Below, piece by piece: positions 29,601 to 47,980 of a stretch of DNA of 64,000 bases. Source of the DNA: Elmis aenea (lineage: Eukaryota > Arthropoda > Insecta > Coleoptera > Elmidae). The DNA lies in the NCBI GenBank assembly GCA_947652605.1, contig OX393582.1, positions 15,214,544-15,278,543 on the forward strand. The letters are read 5' to 3'. Numbering within the stretch: position 1 is the stretch's first letter; each line of letters begins with the position of its first letter. The translations under genes and the position numbers were made by a program. The notes below the pieces were generated by a model. That model did not search any database. It had not been told where the DNA came from and worked only from the letters and a program-made list of their open reading frames with translations.

Positions 29601-32600
29601 GTATTAGTACTTAGTAGTAGTACTATCACACGAAATTAATCAAAAAACATTACCGGTAATTTACCGGTTAATCGGTTTTTACTTAAAATATTTACCGGTA
29701 AAAAAACACTTCAGTAATTTTGAATGCCCTAATTGCAATCAATATGGGAAGGTTTTCATCTGCTTAGTTTTAAACAGAAAATTAATCATTGGCCAGAATA
29801 TCCACAGCAGCAAAAATTTACTGTAGGTACTACCAGTAAATGTTTGATTGGTAGAAAACAAAAGCGAGAGTATTGAATGCATTCCTAGTACCTACGGTTA
29901 CATAATTTAAATACACAAGAAAAAATTACACAGGGAAGAAATCAAGAAATTATACGAAATTAAGGTTAAAATAGTGCCAATTTTAATTTTTGTTTATTAT
30001 CTAGCGTGCCATGGAACTTTTTCAAAACATTAAAGCATCACTGAATAGGTCTCAGAAAGGAGAACAGTTTGTCTAATTTAAACGTCTTTTTTAGCTCTTA
30101 CCGATTACGAGATCACAATAGTGGCCCTTCTATGTGGACCACCCTGTATATCAAAATGTTGGATAAATTTTAATACACTGTATTTAAATGATTCCCCAAT
30201 TTACAATATGTACGGTTTATAAGAATATTAGAGTTATATCTAAAAATAACGAGCAAATCGAGATATTAATGATCTCTGGAATTCTTTGAGCAAAGACTAA
30301 GTAAACAATTTTAAGTTAGGTAATTTCTTAAAAGGAACCTTTGTAAAAAAGTTCAAATTTGACTGTCCTTATTAAATAATTCTGGCAGTTCTTTAAATCA
30401 TCGTTTGCATACTTATTTAATAAATCTAAATAAAACCTGGAAATATGTATGCCATTAATAATAGTTGAAAGGAACTAAAAATATATTTAATATGTGCGTG
30501 TAAGTCGTATATTTTCCGATTTACCCATGGACTTCATTTTAAACTGGTATATCATAATTTATGTAACGTTATATAACATAACAATTCATTTTTTTATGTT
30601 ATGTATAACATTATGTAACGAAAACAAATAATAAATAACGTTTTACAATAACGTAACAATTTAAAACGTTATTTCATTCTTGCTTTTAAATAATTATATC
30701 CTGACACAATGGTTTGTCCATTATTATACAAATGGATGCATATAAAATAGTTACATTTTCTTAAACGATTTCTTAAATACATAAATTTGTATAATAATGA
30801 ACATATCATTGTACTAAAATTAATAAAATTCACCTAAGTAGATAGTCTTTTTTGGGACACTCTGTATTTTGGGAATGTTTGAAAATCGGTGTAATAGAAA
30901 AAATTAATTTTTAATTTTCTTTGTACCGATCTAGTCACCCTACATATTACTTCTTATTGACAACAGCATATACCTACATTCTACATTGTGTTCAAAAGGT
31001 ATGGAATATGCTATATATCTCACAAGGGAAGGTCACGATACGTTGTCGCTAGAATTTGATTCCGGCTGTGTTTATTACATCAAGGGCATCAAAACTAAAT
31101 GTTTTCCAGAGTTATACGTGCCACTGGCCATTACCTTCGGAAAAATAGGGGAAAAACTGAAAAGTTGAATAATAAAAGTAATATTTGCGATCGCGTTGGC
31201 CATGAAACCGTCAAAGACAAATTCGAAATTCTTCTATTTACCAATGCGCACATCCTTTCCAAGTAAAATGGTGCAAAATTTTTGAAAAAATCTTGAACGG
31301 TTTTGAAGAAAAACGCAAAAAAACGAGGCCTTTGTAAAAACTGTTTTCCCTATGTTAAACGCCTATGCAAGTCGCATAGATGTAGTAATACAGATATACG
31401 ACAACTTCTCAATTCATAGCGCTTATGCAGGGGTTTCGTTTTTGACGTTTTTCTCCGGAACCGTTCAAGATTTTTTCAAAAACTTTGCACTATATTACTT
31501 GCAAAGGATGCGCCTATTGGTAAATAGAAGAATTTCTATTTTATCTCTGACGGTTTCATGGCCAACGCGATCTCAAAAATGACCTTTTTGTACCAATTTT
31601 TCAGTTTTTCCCCTATTTTTCCGAAGGTAATGGCCAGTGGCACGTATAACTCTGGAAAACATTTAGTTTTGATGCCGTTGATGTAATAAACACAGCCGGA
31701 ATCAAATTCTAGCGACAACGTATCGTGACCTTCCCTTGTCAGTAAATATGCACTTTAGGAAAAAATGTTTTGAATAAAAGTTGTTTGGTACTTAATTTTC
31801 CACCATAAGATAAAATTAATATATTTTTTCGAATAACAAAAGTGCAATGTAAAACAATTGATTTTTTTAAAATCGCAATGTACCCCCACATTATACTCAT
31901 TTGATAGAGAATTGTTTTCTCTTTTCAATGATGGGGTCACCTTAAAAATTAAGTTTATGCTAAGAGGCTGGAGAATATTAAAAATTTAAAAGATCGTATT
32001 GGAGAAATTACACCTGAAATGGTTGGGAATGTTGTAAACGGGTTTAAAAACCGAGTTTATCATTGCCAAGCTGTAAATGGTTCACGGTTTGAACACTTAT
32101 TGTAGATTTCGTCAATAAATTTTAGTCCTTATAATGTTTTTGTTAGAAATAAATACTAATCAATTAAAATAATTTTTGCGTTTTTTTCAAAAAGTTACTT
32201 AAGTAAGGATACTAAAGTTTTGCACCATTAAAAAGAGAAAAAAATCTCTATCAATTGAATATAATAAAGGGGTACCTTGTCATTTAAAAAAATTCAATGT
32301 TTTTCATTGCGCTTTTGTTATTCGAAAAAATATATTAATTTTATCTTATGGTGGAAAATTAAGTACCAAACAACTTTTATTCAAAACATTTTTTCCTAAA
32401 GTGCATATTTACTGACAAGGGAAGGTCACGATACGTTGTCGCTAGAATTTGATTCCGGCTGTGTTTATTACATCAACGGCATCAAAACTAATTGTCTTAT
32501 GGTGGAAAACTAAGTACCAAACAACTTTTATTCAAAACATATAGCATATTCCATACCTTTTGGACACACTGTATATTACTTATCTATCTTTATTTCATAT

Positions 32601-33113
32601 TAATTGTTATAACTATTTTAGATGTGGTTTAATAAGATAAATTGCACTTCTTAAAAAATACTTTTAAGGGTTAACTTAGCCTCGGTCATAAGCTTATCGA
32701 CTTACAAACATACAAGCAACAACGCCATGGCAAAATCATCCATGAATTTGTACACGCTCTGTATATTAATAAATCAAAATTACTAACACGTGTTTTTGTA
32801 TTTCCTATAATAATAAAATCTCATTTAGGCAAAAAGAAGTGGGATTGAAGCGTTTCTTTTACCAGAAGGTGATACAAAAAATACCAAATATCGATAGAAA
32901 AACTATTACTTTTTTATTATTTTTACCTGATTTCGGTCCGTGCACAAATGGTGTTTCTACTAAAATAATATCTCCCTTCTTCAGATCACGATTTGCAATA
33001 CCATACCTCCCAACTTTTTCATTCCGTTCAACATTAAAAGCTACCTATAACAAATAATTATTTATACCTAAAAAATTGTTATAAACAAAACTTACATCTT
33101 CAAAGTCAGCCAT
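20677..33113 (-). CDS. SmydA: SMYD-type protein (split SET domain plus MYND zinc finger), complete
   Basis: Predicted SET/MYND lysine methyltransferase-like protein of the arthropod SmydA group, 503 aa. Seven exons join in frame: 33113-33096, 33044-32927, 28699-28486, 26532-26191, 24871-24645, 22161-21814 and 20921-20677, all GT-AG. The start is a Kozak-like CCACCATGG. The first SET half has VGRYGIANRDLKKGD (residues 17-31). The MYND finger spans C51-C87 (pairs C51/C54, C64/C67, C72/C76, H84/C87). The second SET half has LSHNCVSNT (207-215), GEEIFSSYT with the expected Tyr250, and post-SET cysteines C272, C274, C277. A C-terminal helical region ends in YELQGPLILLARNLY. The canonical NHSC reads SHNC here, which is common in SmydA proteins and makes catalytic activity uncertain. 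Introns are swollen by transposons (the second is 4.2 kb). Confidence 0.92.
20950..21062 (-). CDS. Possible alternative terminal exon of the SMYD gene
   Basis: An open stretch of 36 codons plus stop follows an acceptor-like TTACAAATAG and is in the correct phase to join the exon ending at 21814, giving ...TRIR/ATLAKATHIEYKILKL.... It would replace the usual C-terminal helices (exon 20921-20677) with a charged, coiled-coil-like tail ending KQET. No donor is seen inside it, so it could only be a last exon. It lies next to a transposon fragment (about 21100-21255) and may be chance. Confidence 0.3.
22262..22462 (+). pseudogene. LINE fragment (reverse-transcriptase 3' region), part 1
   Basis: On the plus strand the sequence encodes pieces such as RDQVANFKHLGTIIAENGKL and EEDLNNRI, typical of the C-terminal part of non-LTR retrotransposon polymerases. 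It stops at 22462 where a foldback element is inserted and resumes at 23946. Frameshifts are present. Confidence 0.55.
22463..23945. mobile_element. Foldback MITE inserted in a LINE and containing a SINE
   Basis: The left end CAGGGTCGATGTTTTCATAG and the right end, the complement of CAGGGTGGACAAATTTCGAT, are flanked by TA. Long mirrored arms include 'aaccaattttag', 'ccactgcat' and 'aagtgcctgtag'. A tRNA-derived SINE (22505-22767) is inserted in the left arm. A related truncated copy is at 7531-8022. Confidence 0.8.
22505..22767 (-). mobile_element. tRNA-derived SINE with 11-bp TSD (copy 2)
   Basis: On the minus strand the head reads like a tRNA, with GTGGCTGGTTGG (A box), a CTTGTAA anticodon-loop-like segment and GGGTTCGATTCCC (B box). 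Identical 11-bp direct repeats AACTATAAGAG flank it at 22494-22504 and 22768-22778, as expected for LINE-driven insertion. The tail matches copy 1 at 7330-7530. It lies in the left arm of a foldback element and in an intron of the SMYD gene. Confidence 0.8.
23946..24380 (+). pseudogene. LINE fragment (reverse-transcriptase 3' region), part 2
   Basis: Continues the fragment at 22262-22462 after the foldback insertion. Readable pieces include TYSSETWTLT, IRFLRRIEECR and RWLGNLLRMPEKIRE, typical of the end of non-LTR retrotransposon polymerases, followed by SWRDVPQLANDR-like coding and a tail with 'agaagaagaag'. Frameshifts and stops show that it is dead. Confidence 0.65.
25059..25613. mobile_element. 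Foldback MITE, TA-flanked (parent of the 54-bp element)
   Basis: The left end CAGGGTGGTCCAAATTCGAT and the right end, the complement of CGGGATGGTCCAAATTCGAT, have TA flanks. The mirrored arms carry 'atctcgcttaatagtcaa' and its complement. Related copies are 9108-9161, 33554-33905 (left half) and about 58254 (left end). It lies in an intron of the SMYD gene. Confidence 0.75.
25616..26190. other. SMYD intron sequence, nothing recognised
   Basis: Intron between the exons 26532-26191 and 24871-24645. AT-rich, with no open frame and no clear repeat termini. Confidence 0.4.
26667..26810. mobile_element. 144-bp near-perfect hairpin MITE
   Basis: Two arms of about 62 bases are perfect inverted repeats but for one mismatch. 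They begin AATGGTGCCTGTCCACGTGA and run to GGATACAGCC, around a 20-base loop. It is far more GC-rich than its surroundings. The near-identity of the arms means a recent insertion or active correction. The flanks do not show a clear target-site duplication. It lies in SMYD intron 3. Confidence 0.8.
27640..28320 (+). pseudogene. LINE fragment (RTE-like polymerase C-terminus)
   Basis: The plus strand encodes the typical end of a non-LTR retrotransposon polymerase: RRKLEYLGHIMRH, then LILQGKVDGKRGPGRRRISW, then WLTNIRTWYN (the 28028-28309 frame). Upstream, frameshifted pieces include the motif 'eaFTyLe' and an AR...KInTVLKNHSLNLQLKLRL-like stretch. Stops and shifts interrupt the frame. It lies in SMYD intron 3 in antisense to the gene. 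Confidence 0.75.
28775..29735. mobile_element. hAT-like element with ACCGGT-rich ends (imperfect)
   Basis: The left side reads TAGGGGTTCCATTACCGGTA and the right side is the complement of TAGGGCATTCAAAATTACTG. Both subterminal regions are full of ACCGGT/TTACCGG motifs. At the centre, 29268-29305 holds a small inverted repeat (CGCACGAGTGGGAAAG against its complement). I could not find a matching 8-bp duplication. Confidence 0.5.
29965..30150. mobile_element. Right half of the 756-2768 foldback family
   Basis: This matches the right arm of 756-2768 from 'gtttattatctagcgtgcca' to the terminal GGACCACCCTG followed by TA. The left half is missing. Confidence 0.65.
30155..30983. other. SMYD intron 2, AT-rich filler
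   Basis: Contains alternating 'gttatgta/taacgt' runs around 30555-30665 and an isolated GACACTCTGTA end near 30855. Nothing complete is recognised. Confidence 0.4.
30984..32571. mobile_element. Foldback MITE with nested insertions in both arms
   Basis: Same family as 5029-5762. The left end is CATTGTGTTCAAAAGGTATG, the right end the complement of CAGTGTGTCCAAAAGGTATG, flanked by TA. The left arm is interrupted by a 716-bp element (31023-31738). The right arm carries about 75 bases of the same element at the mirror-image position (32416-32490), followed by a duplicated piece of the host arm. Confidence 0.75.
31023..31738. mobile_element. Palindromic element with CAAGGG ends and 3-bp TSD
   Basis: It begins CAAGGGAAGGTCACGATACG and ends with the reverse complement. 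The inverted arms exceed 200 bases, reaching the 'ttaccttcggaaaaatag' stretch and its complement. TCA at 31020-31022 and at 31739-31741 is a 3-bp duplication, confirmed by the uninterrupted host sequence ('ctcagtaaat') in the family member 5029-5762. Its superfamily is not assigned. Confidence 0.75.
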
Positions 33114-33553
33114 GGTGGTTTGTGATCAAGATGCTTTAGTTTAGATAACCAAACTTCTTTATATTTATATGTAGCAGTAGTTGATAGCCAGAATATTTCT
33201 GAACTGACATTGGGAGCAGAAGGTGCGTATATAAACGGCACGAGACGAAAATAGATCCACAATCCGAGTATTGAACTGGAAACTTGCTTAATTACATTAA
33301 CTAAGATTTGTTTATCGTGCCGTGCCGATATAAAACAGTTTTCCAGTCTTGAAAATACGACTGTGTCAACCAAAAAGAAAATCTTGGCAAATACATATTT
33401 CGGCAAGCGCACTGCGTGGTGACGTGATGTATTTATAAAAATTTCAAACAAGTCTTTAAACGATTTAAAATGAGTTTTTATTATTAAATAATAATTAAGT
33501 ACTAGTTAAGATCAAAAATTGGCAAAAAATTTAATGTATCAAGTATGAATGTA

Positions 33554-33905
33554 CAGGGTGGTCCAAATTCGATGGGATACATGAGTATCTCGCTTAATAT
33601 TCAAGATAGAGAAACGGTTATATTATCAAAAATGTGCTAATTTAGAACAGTTTTCAAAAATATTCTATCATTTCTGGTTTTTAAGTTATTAGAAAACTGT
33701 TTTTGTGTCATATTTATAATGTGTCATATCTCCGTTATTACATAAAGACAATTTATAGATATTTTTATGCAAAATTTGATTATACTAAAAAAAAACTTTT
33801 AGGTTCACCGTTAAAAAGTTATGTCACAAACTTACCTTTTTTTAAATGGAAGCTACAGTTGGCTATGACCTTTTTAAATTCCTTTTTTCTCATTCCAAAG
33901 TTAAA
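33554..33905. mobile_element. Left half of the 25059-25613 foldback family
   Basis: It begins CAGGGTGGTCCAAATTCGAT after TA and runs through the arm and centre, but is cut at about 33905, where piggyBac sequence begins. It lies just upstream of the SMYD 5' end. Confidence 0.6.
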
Positions 33906-34524
33906 AAGCCTTTTTTGTGCGATCGTACTAGAAACAGTTGTTTGACGGACGCATTAGCAACCAAGTACTGCATTTCCGGCCCTATCCTTGGCAACGGCCG
34001 AAAAAGTTTTTTCGGCCGCTCTTTTTCGGCCGCTACAGCGTACAAACTACCGTTGTGGGAGGAGGAAGGCCAAAAATCTCTAAAGGAATTGGCAGTCGAG
34101 TTCTAGAGTCAATAAGATATGATCGGATCGATCACTGGATAATTTCAGCTGCAAAGCAAAATAGATGTGCGCTTTGCAAGAAAAATGCCACTAAATGTTG
34201 TGAGAAATGCGGTGTCAATTATTTATATGATGGATGTTTTAAAAGTTTCCATGTTCGCTGAAATGTTTATAATGATAAATGTTTATAAATAATTTATTGT
34301 TTTTGTATGTATAATACATTATTATTTGCAAACGTTTTATTTCCAATTATACTTTACTGTATGCCCAGTGTTCCAAAATTGGAACACATCAAAATACTGT
34401 AATATTTAATTATTTTTTTTGAAAAATTTAAATGAATTCTACTATTTTGTGTTATTTTTATGAAGAATATCTATCATACATTACCAAAAACTAAAAAAAA
34501 AAAATTAATTCAGGCAAAAATGGA
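33906..34524 (+). pseudogene. piggyBac relic with C-terminal Cys-rich domain
   Basis: The plus-strand frame ending at 34261 encodes ESIRYDRIDHWI, then CALCKKNATKCCEKCGVNY and a CFKSFH end. This is the cysteine-rich C-terminal domain of piggyBac-type transposases. The 3' side runs to GGCAAAAATGG next to TTAA (34525-34528), consistent with a piggyBac terminus. The catalytic domain is missing, so it cannot be active. A second copy lies at 9317-10420 on the minus strand. Confidence 0.75.
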
Positions 34525-34528
34525 TTAA

Positions 34529-35200
34529 ACCGGTTCACACCAGTCGGTTCGGTTAGATTTTGCGGTTTTGTTGTTTTTTAACTAAAAGGTTCAGTTCACG
34601 AAAAATGTACCGGTTCGTTACTGTTTTTGTTCCAGTTCCAGTTTGGTTCGGGTCCATGCTTATGAATGGTTAATATCATCATTTTAAAGTATCAAAATTT
34701 TGTTGGTTCGCGACAATTTTTTTGATTGAAAAGTGGGTCGCGAAGAAAAAAATGTGCGTTTTAATTTCCGATGGTTTTCAATCAAATTTCCACAATCTAT
34801 TCGTGACAAAGGACACTTTTGATAATGCATTTAATAAAATAATGATATGTCATTACAATAATATGAGTTTCCAGAAGCATTTTGATGATTAGATTGGACG
34901 CAAGCTATGAAGTGCCTTATTAGCTGCGGATTTTTTGTCACCATACCATTAAACATTAAACGATACTTCAAAATCGATGTTCACATAATTATTGACAAAT
35001 GTTAATTAACTTAAGGGCACGACATTCACACTAGCACGACCTTCACCAAAACAAACATTTGTTTTAGATAACCATCTTGAAGAAACTGAAATGGGCGGAC
35101 AATTTAACCGTTTAAAGTATCGTCCAATTTCTCCACAAATTATTTCTTCTGTATAAAACGTCAGTCCAATAGTAAGAAGAAGTTCTTTGTCTTACTAGCA
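34529..35200. other. Gap upstream of the plus-strand gustatory receptor
   Basis: Starts with 'accggttc' motifs (34530-34640) that look like a hAT-like remnant. The rest is AT-rich and must hold the receptor's 5' UTR and promoter, which I cannot place. Confidence 0.4.
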
Positions 35201-37241
35201 ATGGACTCGTACAATTTAATAATACCTCTGATTCAAGTTTCGCAATTATTGTGCTTGAATCGATTAAATGCAAATAATACTAAGCGAGGTTCATCTAGGA
35301 CCATAAATTGGTATTATTTACGATTGTTATTGATTATTTTGTTCATGATTTTGACTATTATCTACCGACAAACATTGAAGCCCTATATACAGTCGAGAGA
35401 ATCGCTGATTGATCCAATCTTATTTGGATATATCAGCGCTCGCTTGATAATGGCTGTTTTGTGTATGTTGTTAACAAATTTTTATAACATTCGTGTTGTT
35501 GATTTCATGCAAAATGTGATACATTTGAATAAAGTTATTAAAGGAAAAGGAGTCGCGTTAAGAAGCAAATACACAAAGATTATTCTGTATGGAACTGTAC
35601 TGAGTATAGTTTTGAAAACTTTTATCATTCAGATTCTTTATTCCAAAGAAGTTCTCAATTCCGATTATATATCTATACTGGATGGCCTAATTCATAACCT
35701 TCCCATGTTGGTTATAAATATCATTTGCTCGCAATGGACAAGTTTTTTAATCCTACTAAAAAATAATTTCGCTGGACTGAACTGTCTCCTAAAAAATTTA
35801 AAACGCAAGACGCGTTGCTGGATTACGAATATCCAAGAAGAAAATTCATCATCGATAGATACTGTACGAGAGTGCTGTGTTTTGTACGACAAGCTTTATA
35901 TCCAAAGCAAAAGTATCAATAGAGCTTTTGCTTGGCAATTTTTTATCATCGTACCTGCTTTATTTCTGGAAATTTTGATTCGATCTTACACGATATGCTT
36001 TCACATACAAAATCAGTTACCTCTGGATATAACTTCTGCGGCTTCTTGTATAATTCATTTTTTGATTTTACTGGAAATTGTTGTTCCTTGCGTATTATTA
36101 AAAGAAGAATCAGAGGAATTTGTAAAGTTGTTAGCAAATATAGAAGCACCGCAACAGAATAAAGAGGTGGATGATTCGGTAAGTGCGATTAATTATCTAT
36201 GTCCAAGATAACAAATAGTATCAAGTTTGTCCCAGTAAGAACCGCAAGTCCTTTTTTAATACGTTATTGGAGTAATCTACTATTTTAGCATCCCTTATTA
36301 TTAGATCAACTTTAAGTCATTGCTACACCTCTCTGTTTAGATCAGTAAAAGAGCGTCAATTAGATCTTAGTTGAAGCGTTTCTTTTTCAATGCTACATTA
36401 AGCAGATTGCCAATTGATAAAATAGAGATGTGTGCTTTAGCAACGTCGAAAACTTGGTCTAATAAAAGGGACGCCAGGACAGTACATTGCCAGCAACGAC
36501 GAAATTTTGTTCTAATAATAAGGGACGCTAAAACAGTAAATTACCGTTGTTTATTAAAATTTACATACATTCAATTGTTATTAAGAAATTTTAATTAAAA
36601 GTTTTCATGATCGTTTTATTTTTTCTTTTAAATAGCATTTTACATTTTCATATCTATCCTTTTGAAATATATTAAAATTCTCTATCACTTGATATACGTA
36701 GATACTATTTTCTGCCACAAACTTTTTTACGCAATAAGGAAACACTAGAAGATCGATCCAATTAGCCTAGAAAAAACATTATGATGTAGCCCAAAAAGTA
36801 AAAGGTAATCAAAAGCGTTCAATAAAGTATAAAGAATGAAAATACTTTACACATAATGAACAAAATATGTACAAAATTTAAAAAATCTGTTTATATCTTC
36901 AAAAGCTTCGCTGAATTTCGAAATGTAATAATATTTTAGGTTTAAAAAAACGCCCTTTACATGAGTTTAGATAATAGCACATAAATCAACTCTTTTTAAC
37001 TAGAGCCAAAACTTGTTTCTTTTGCAGATTAGTGCATTCTTACTCCAAATAAACCAACAAGAAGTAATTTTTTCTGCGAATGGAATATTTCCGTTAAATG
37101 GAACTTTAATCTTTTCGGTATAAGAAATTTAGTAATTTGAATATTGTTGCATTACTATCAATATCTATTTTTTAGGTCATTGGAGCACTTACTACTTATC
37201 TTGTGATACTTTTACAATTACAGAATACTAACGTATCCTAG
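35201..37241 (+). CDS. Gustatory receptor (Gr family), three exons, complete
   Basis: Predicted seven-transmembrane chemoreceptor, 377 aa. Exon 1 is 35201-36178 (ends GAT TCG then GTAAGT), exon 2 is 37028-37117 (after TTTGCAG) and exon 3 is 37176-37241 (after TTTTTTAG). All joins are phase 0. Exon 1 carries hydrophobic segments from about residue 40 onward and the conserved INRAFAWQFFIIVPALF (TM5 region), with VVPCVLLKEE just before TM7. Exon 2 encodes IFSANGIFPLNGTLIFS and exon 3 VIGALTTYLVILLQLQ, the TYhhhhhQ signature of the family. The same three-part layout is found in the minus-strand gene at 46413-38566, so the two are paralogues arranged tail to tail. Ligand unknown. Confidence 0.88.
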
Positions 37242-37637
37242 ATTGTAACAAAAGTTCTAGATTCTAGACAATTATTTGTGGCTGTATAATAAGTGTATAA
37301 CAAAAATAACAATAATATTACTATTGTGTCTTAGCAAATTACCGAAATCATTTAAAATATTGTATATGAAAGGGCAAATTTGCCAATATGTGTTACACTT
37401 TGTGACTAGAACGATAAATATTGTAACGTTTTATTACAACCCAAACAAAATAAAAAGTACACTCTAAAAACTGATTTAATATTTACAATAAAATGAAATA
37501 CAATTGTCATTAATATACACTAAACATATTTATTTATACGCTTAAGTCTAATTTATTTAACACGTTTATTTACACGATAGTTATTTAAAGCACTCATATT
37601 TTCGCGCGCTCGTAATACCGTAATTTCTGACTCTCTC
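37242..37637. other. Receptor 3' flank
   Basis: AT-rich 3' flank of the plus-strand gustatory receptor, probably with its 3' UTR. The 63-codon open frame at 37276-37467 has no recognisable motif. Confidence 0.4.
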
Positions 37638-37645
37638 CCCAGGCG

Positions 37646-37838
37646 CAGTGCAAGATTTACGTATAAGCTTCACAAGATATAGCTTAGGGCCCCCACTTTC
37701 TTGGGGGCCCCAAAAAAATATTGTTCGAGTATCCGAAAATCATATTTGGTACTGACATATAATATCTGGACTTATAAAGGGACCCAAGACCCATATCTCA
37801 AATAGCTTAGGGCCTTATCAAGTCTAAATCCGGCCCTG
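37646..37838. mobile_element. 193-bp hAT-like MITE with perfect 8-bp TSD
   Basis: It ends in AAATCCGGCCCTG, a common hAT terminus. The left end is CAGTGCAAGATTTACG. Identical 8-bp repeats CCCAGGCG lie at 37638-37645 and 37839-37846. Inside is a short 'gggcccccactttcttgggggccc' hairpin-like stretch. No coding capacity. Confidence 0.75.
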
Positions 37839-38565
37839 CCCAGGCGCTCGTGTGTAGCCGGCGAGTTTCTAGAACGAATCCCTTGAGAAGACTAGAAAAA
37901 TGACGTAGATATTTCTAATTCATAAGCCTTTGATTGGCAACCATGAATACGGTTCTGCTAGCCGGGTTGCATCCCTTGTTTTTCTTATGGACGCCATATT
38001 GGATTTTTGCATTTTTCAAATCTCCATAACAAATGCTTTTCAACCATGTAAAGCATCCGTATGCTTAATCTAGGGAAAATATGAACATTTGCAAAATTAA
38101 GGTTTCACCACAGTAGGCCTTGGTGTCGTGATTATACAATTGCAACGACTAATCATAAAAATCTGTATAAAAAATCTTAATAACATTTTGTTCTGTTTTC
38201 ATAAATAAAGAAGTTACAGTAATTTTTTAAAAATTGTGAAATTTCATTTTTCGTCTGTAGTGCCAAAATGGAAAGCGATATAAAAAATCTGATAGACAGG
38301 CGTTCTTTTCTCAAAAAAATTGCCCAAGAGATCGTTATCAGATTTTCGCTAACTATTACGGTAACCAAGATACCCCGTAAAACATTCGAATTGGGTTTAC
38401 TTAAAACGGATTTTTTTTAAAGTTATTTAACAGTTCACAGTGTTATTTTATAGTACAACAAACATTTATTTATTCTTGGTAAAACATTTAGTGTTCAAAA
38501 TTCACAGGTGCGAGTACAGTTCTAGTCTTAACATTAACTTGAAACTGTAACGTTTTGTGTAGGCT

Positions 38566-46413
<7,848 letters not shown>

Positions 46414-46891
46414 GTTAAAATTGGCTGTGTTAAAAATTAATATGATTTAAAAAATAATTAACTTAGAATCGTTATTTACTTGCAAGTTTTTGTGCCTAAC
46501 AATAGATATAAAAATGACTTGTTTACCAATAATTTTGCTTTATCATCATAACAATATTCTTTGTACTGTACTAATCAAATACATTAATCTATCACACTAA
46601 TATGATTTTAATCTTCAATCTTATTAAGCAAATACAGATAGGGCTGAATAGGTAAATAATAAAATGTTAATCAAATTTAAACAGAGCTGTAAATATTTTA
46701 AGTAGACAATAATGAAAGTTGTTTTGTAATAATAAAGTAATAGGAGTAATTGATAAGATCAAAATGTCAATCTGCATATTTTGAAAATACTTTTTAAACT
46801 TATATTTAATTCCAAGTTAGTTGGAAGTCCCAGTAAACATTTTCCCAGCCTGTAACTTCTGTATTTTAAGAGATAGAGGTTTGGTGTTTAA
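46414..46891. other. Upstream flank of the minus-strand receptor
   Basis: AT-rich DNA 5' to the receptor start, so presumably the promoter. I can place no element. Confidence 0.35.
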
Positions 46892-47192
46892 CAGTGGCGT
46901 TTTATCCCAGGTTAGCAAGACCATGGCCTAGCGCCTGGAGTTTACAAGAGGGTCGAAAAGCTAGGGTATTTTTTTGCCTTGGTTTTTTTTTTGTTTAATC
47001 GTGTCCAATACATTTTAATTTAAAATATATTTTTACTCTGGTGGTATTGTATTCTCTGCTTGGTTGTCAATTTGTGAATTTGATATTAATAATAAAATGA
47101 GATAAAAACCTATTCTTCAATTCTGTTATTTAAAAAAAGGTCCCTAAAAATACATTTGGCCTGGGGCCTGTAAAAAAGTTAAAACGCCACTG
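46892..47192. mobile_element. 301-bp hAT-like MITE with 8-bp TSD
   Basis: The ends are CAGTGGCGTTTTATCCC and the complement of CAGTGGCGTTTTAACT. The flanks GTGTTTAA (46884-46891) and GTGTTTAT (47193-47200) are an 8-bp duplication with one change. No coding capacity. Confidence 0.75.
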
Positions 47193-47200
47193 GTGTTTAT

Positions 47201-47980
47201 TACAAAATATTTAGAGGGTGGCTTTCTTTTTTTAAATGTTATTAGATTTTACCTATACACACATTCAATTGTTTCTTTTATGAAACCTGTTTATTTTTTG
47301 CTGTCAAATGAGATCCAATATTTTCAAATATTTGTTTTGAAAGCCTTTTCAATTTCTTATTATATGATATATTATTTAATTTTTCTTTGCAAGAAACTTA
47401 CTTATTAAATAAGAAAACAGATAATTCAAAGTAGCCTGTAAAAACATACTTTTTTTTTTTAAATCCCAGTATTTTGCAATCTGTCCAGGGACATTTAGCA
47501 ATTTATTATGGCAAAGTACTGACGTGCTGGAGTTTGGAGTATGTCCAGTGACATATCTCCTTACAATTAACTTAGTTTTTTATGGTCTCTGGGGTTAAAA
47601 ACATACTAAACAACAAAATGTATTTGCAATTTTGATGAACTACTACATACAGGTATTAATAATTTAGAGATGATAAACAAAAGCATGAACTAAATAGAAA
47701 TATAAAAAAATAGGAGTACTAATTTGTAAAACTACATATTATCTTTTTTTTGCTCCTTAAATGGCACCCTTTATTTTTAATAAACAATGTTTAAAACCTC
47801 TTGTAATTTCCAAAATATGTTATATTAGTAAATTATCTCTTCCGACAAACTTTTTAATTGAAAGAGACTGATTAAATCAACCAGGAAATCTTTGAAAAAA
47901 TAATATACAAAATGTACTAAAAAAATTATTGGAAACTGTTAAAGATAAAAAACTTGAGCATAAATAAAATTAAACAAATA
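47201..47980. other. AT-rich gap, nothing recognised
   Basis: The 71-codon open frame at 47193-47408 has no motif. Two short 'tgtccagggacattt/gtccagtgacatat' repeats occur at 47484-47551. No element termini are complete. Confidence 0.4.

Noticed and set aside
30986..31718. Two similar open frames encoding LSLEFDSGCVYYI in both orientations
   Set aside because: They are the two inverted arms of the CAAGGG-ended element, not a gene; the frames are short and end in the arms.
33092..33451. 119-codon open frame on the minus strand
   Set aside because: It overlaps the SMYD start and its 5' UTR in another frame, with no motif; the Kozak-like ATG of SMYD lies at its end.
36371..36598. 75-codon open frame in the receptor intron
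   Set aside because: It has no motif and lies in an intron; the downstream receptor exons are much better supported.
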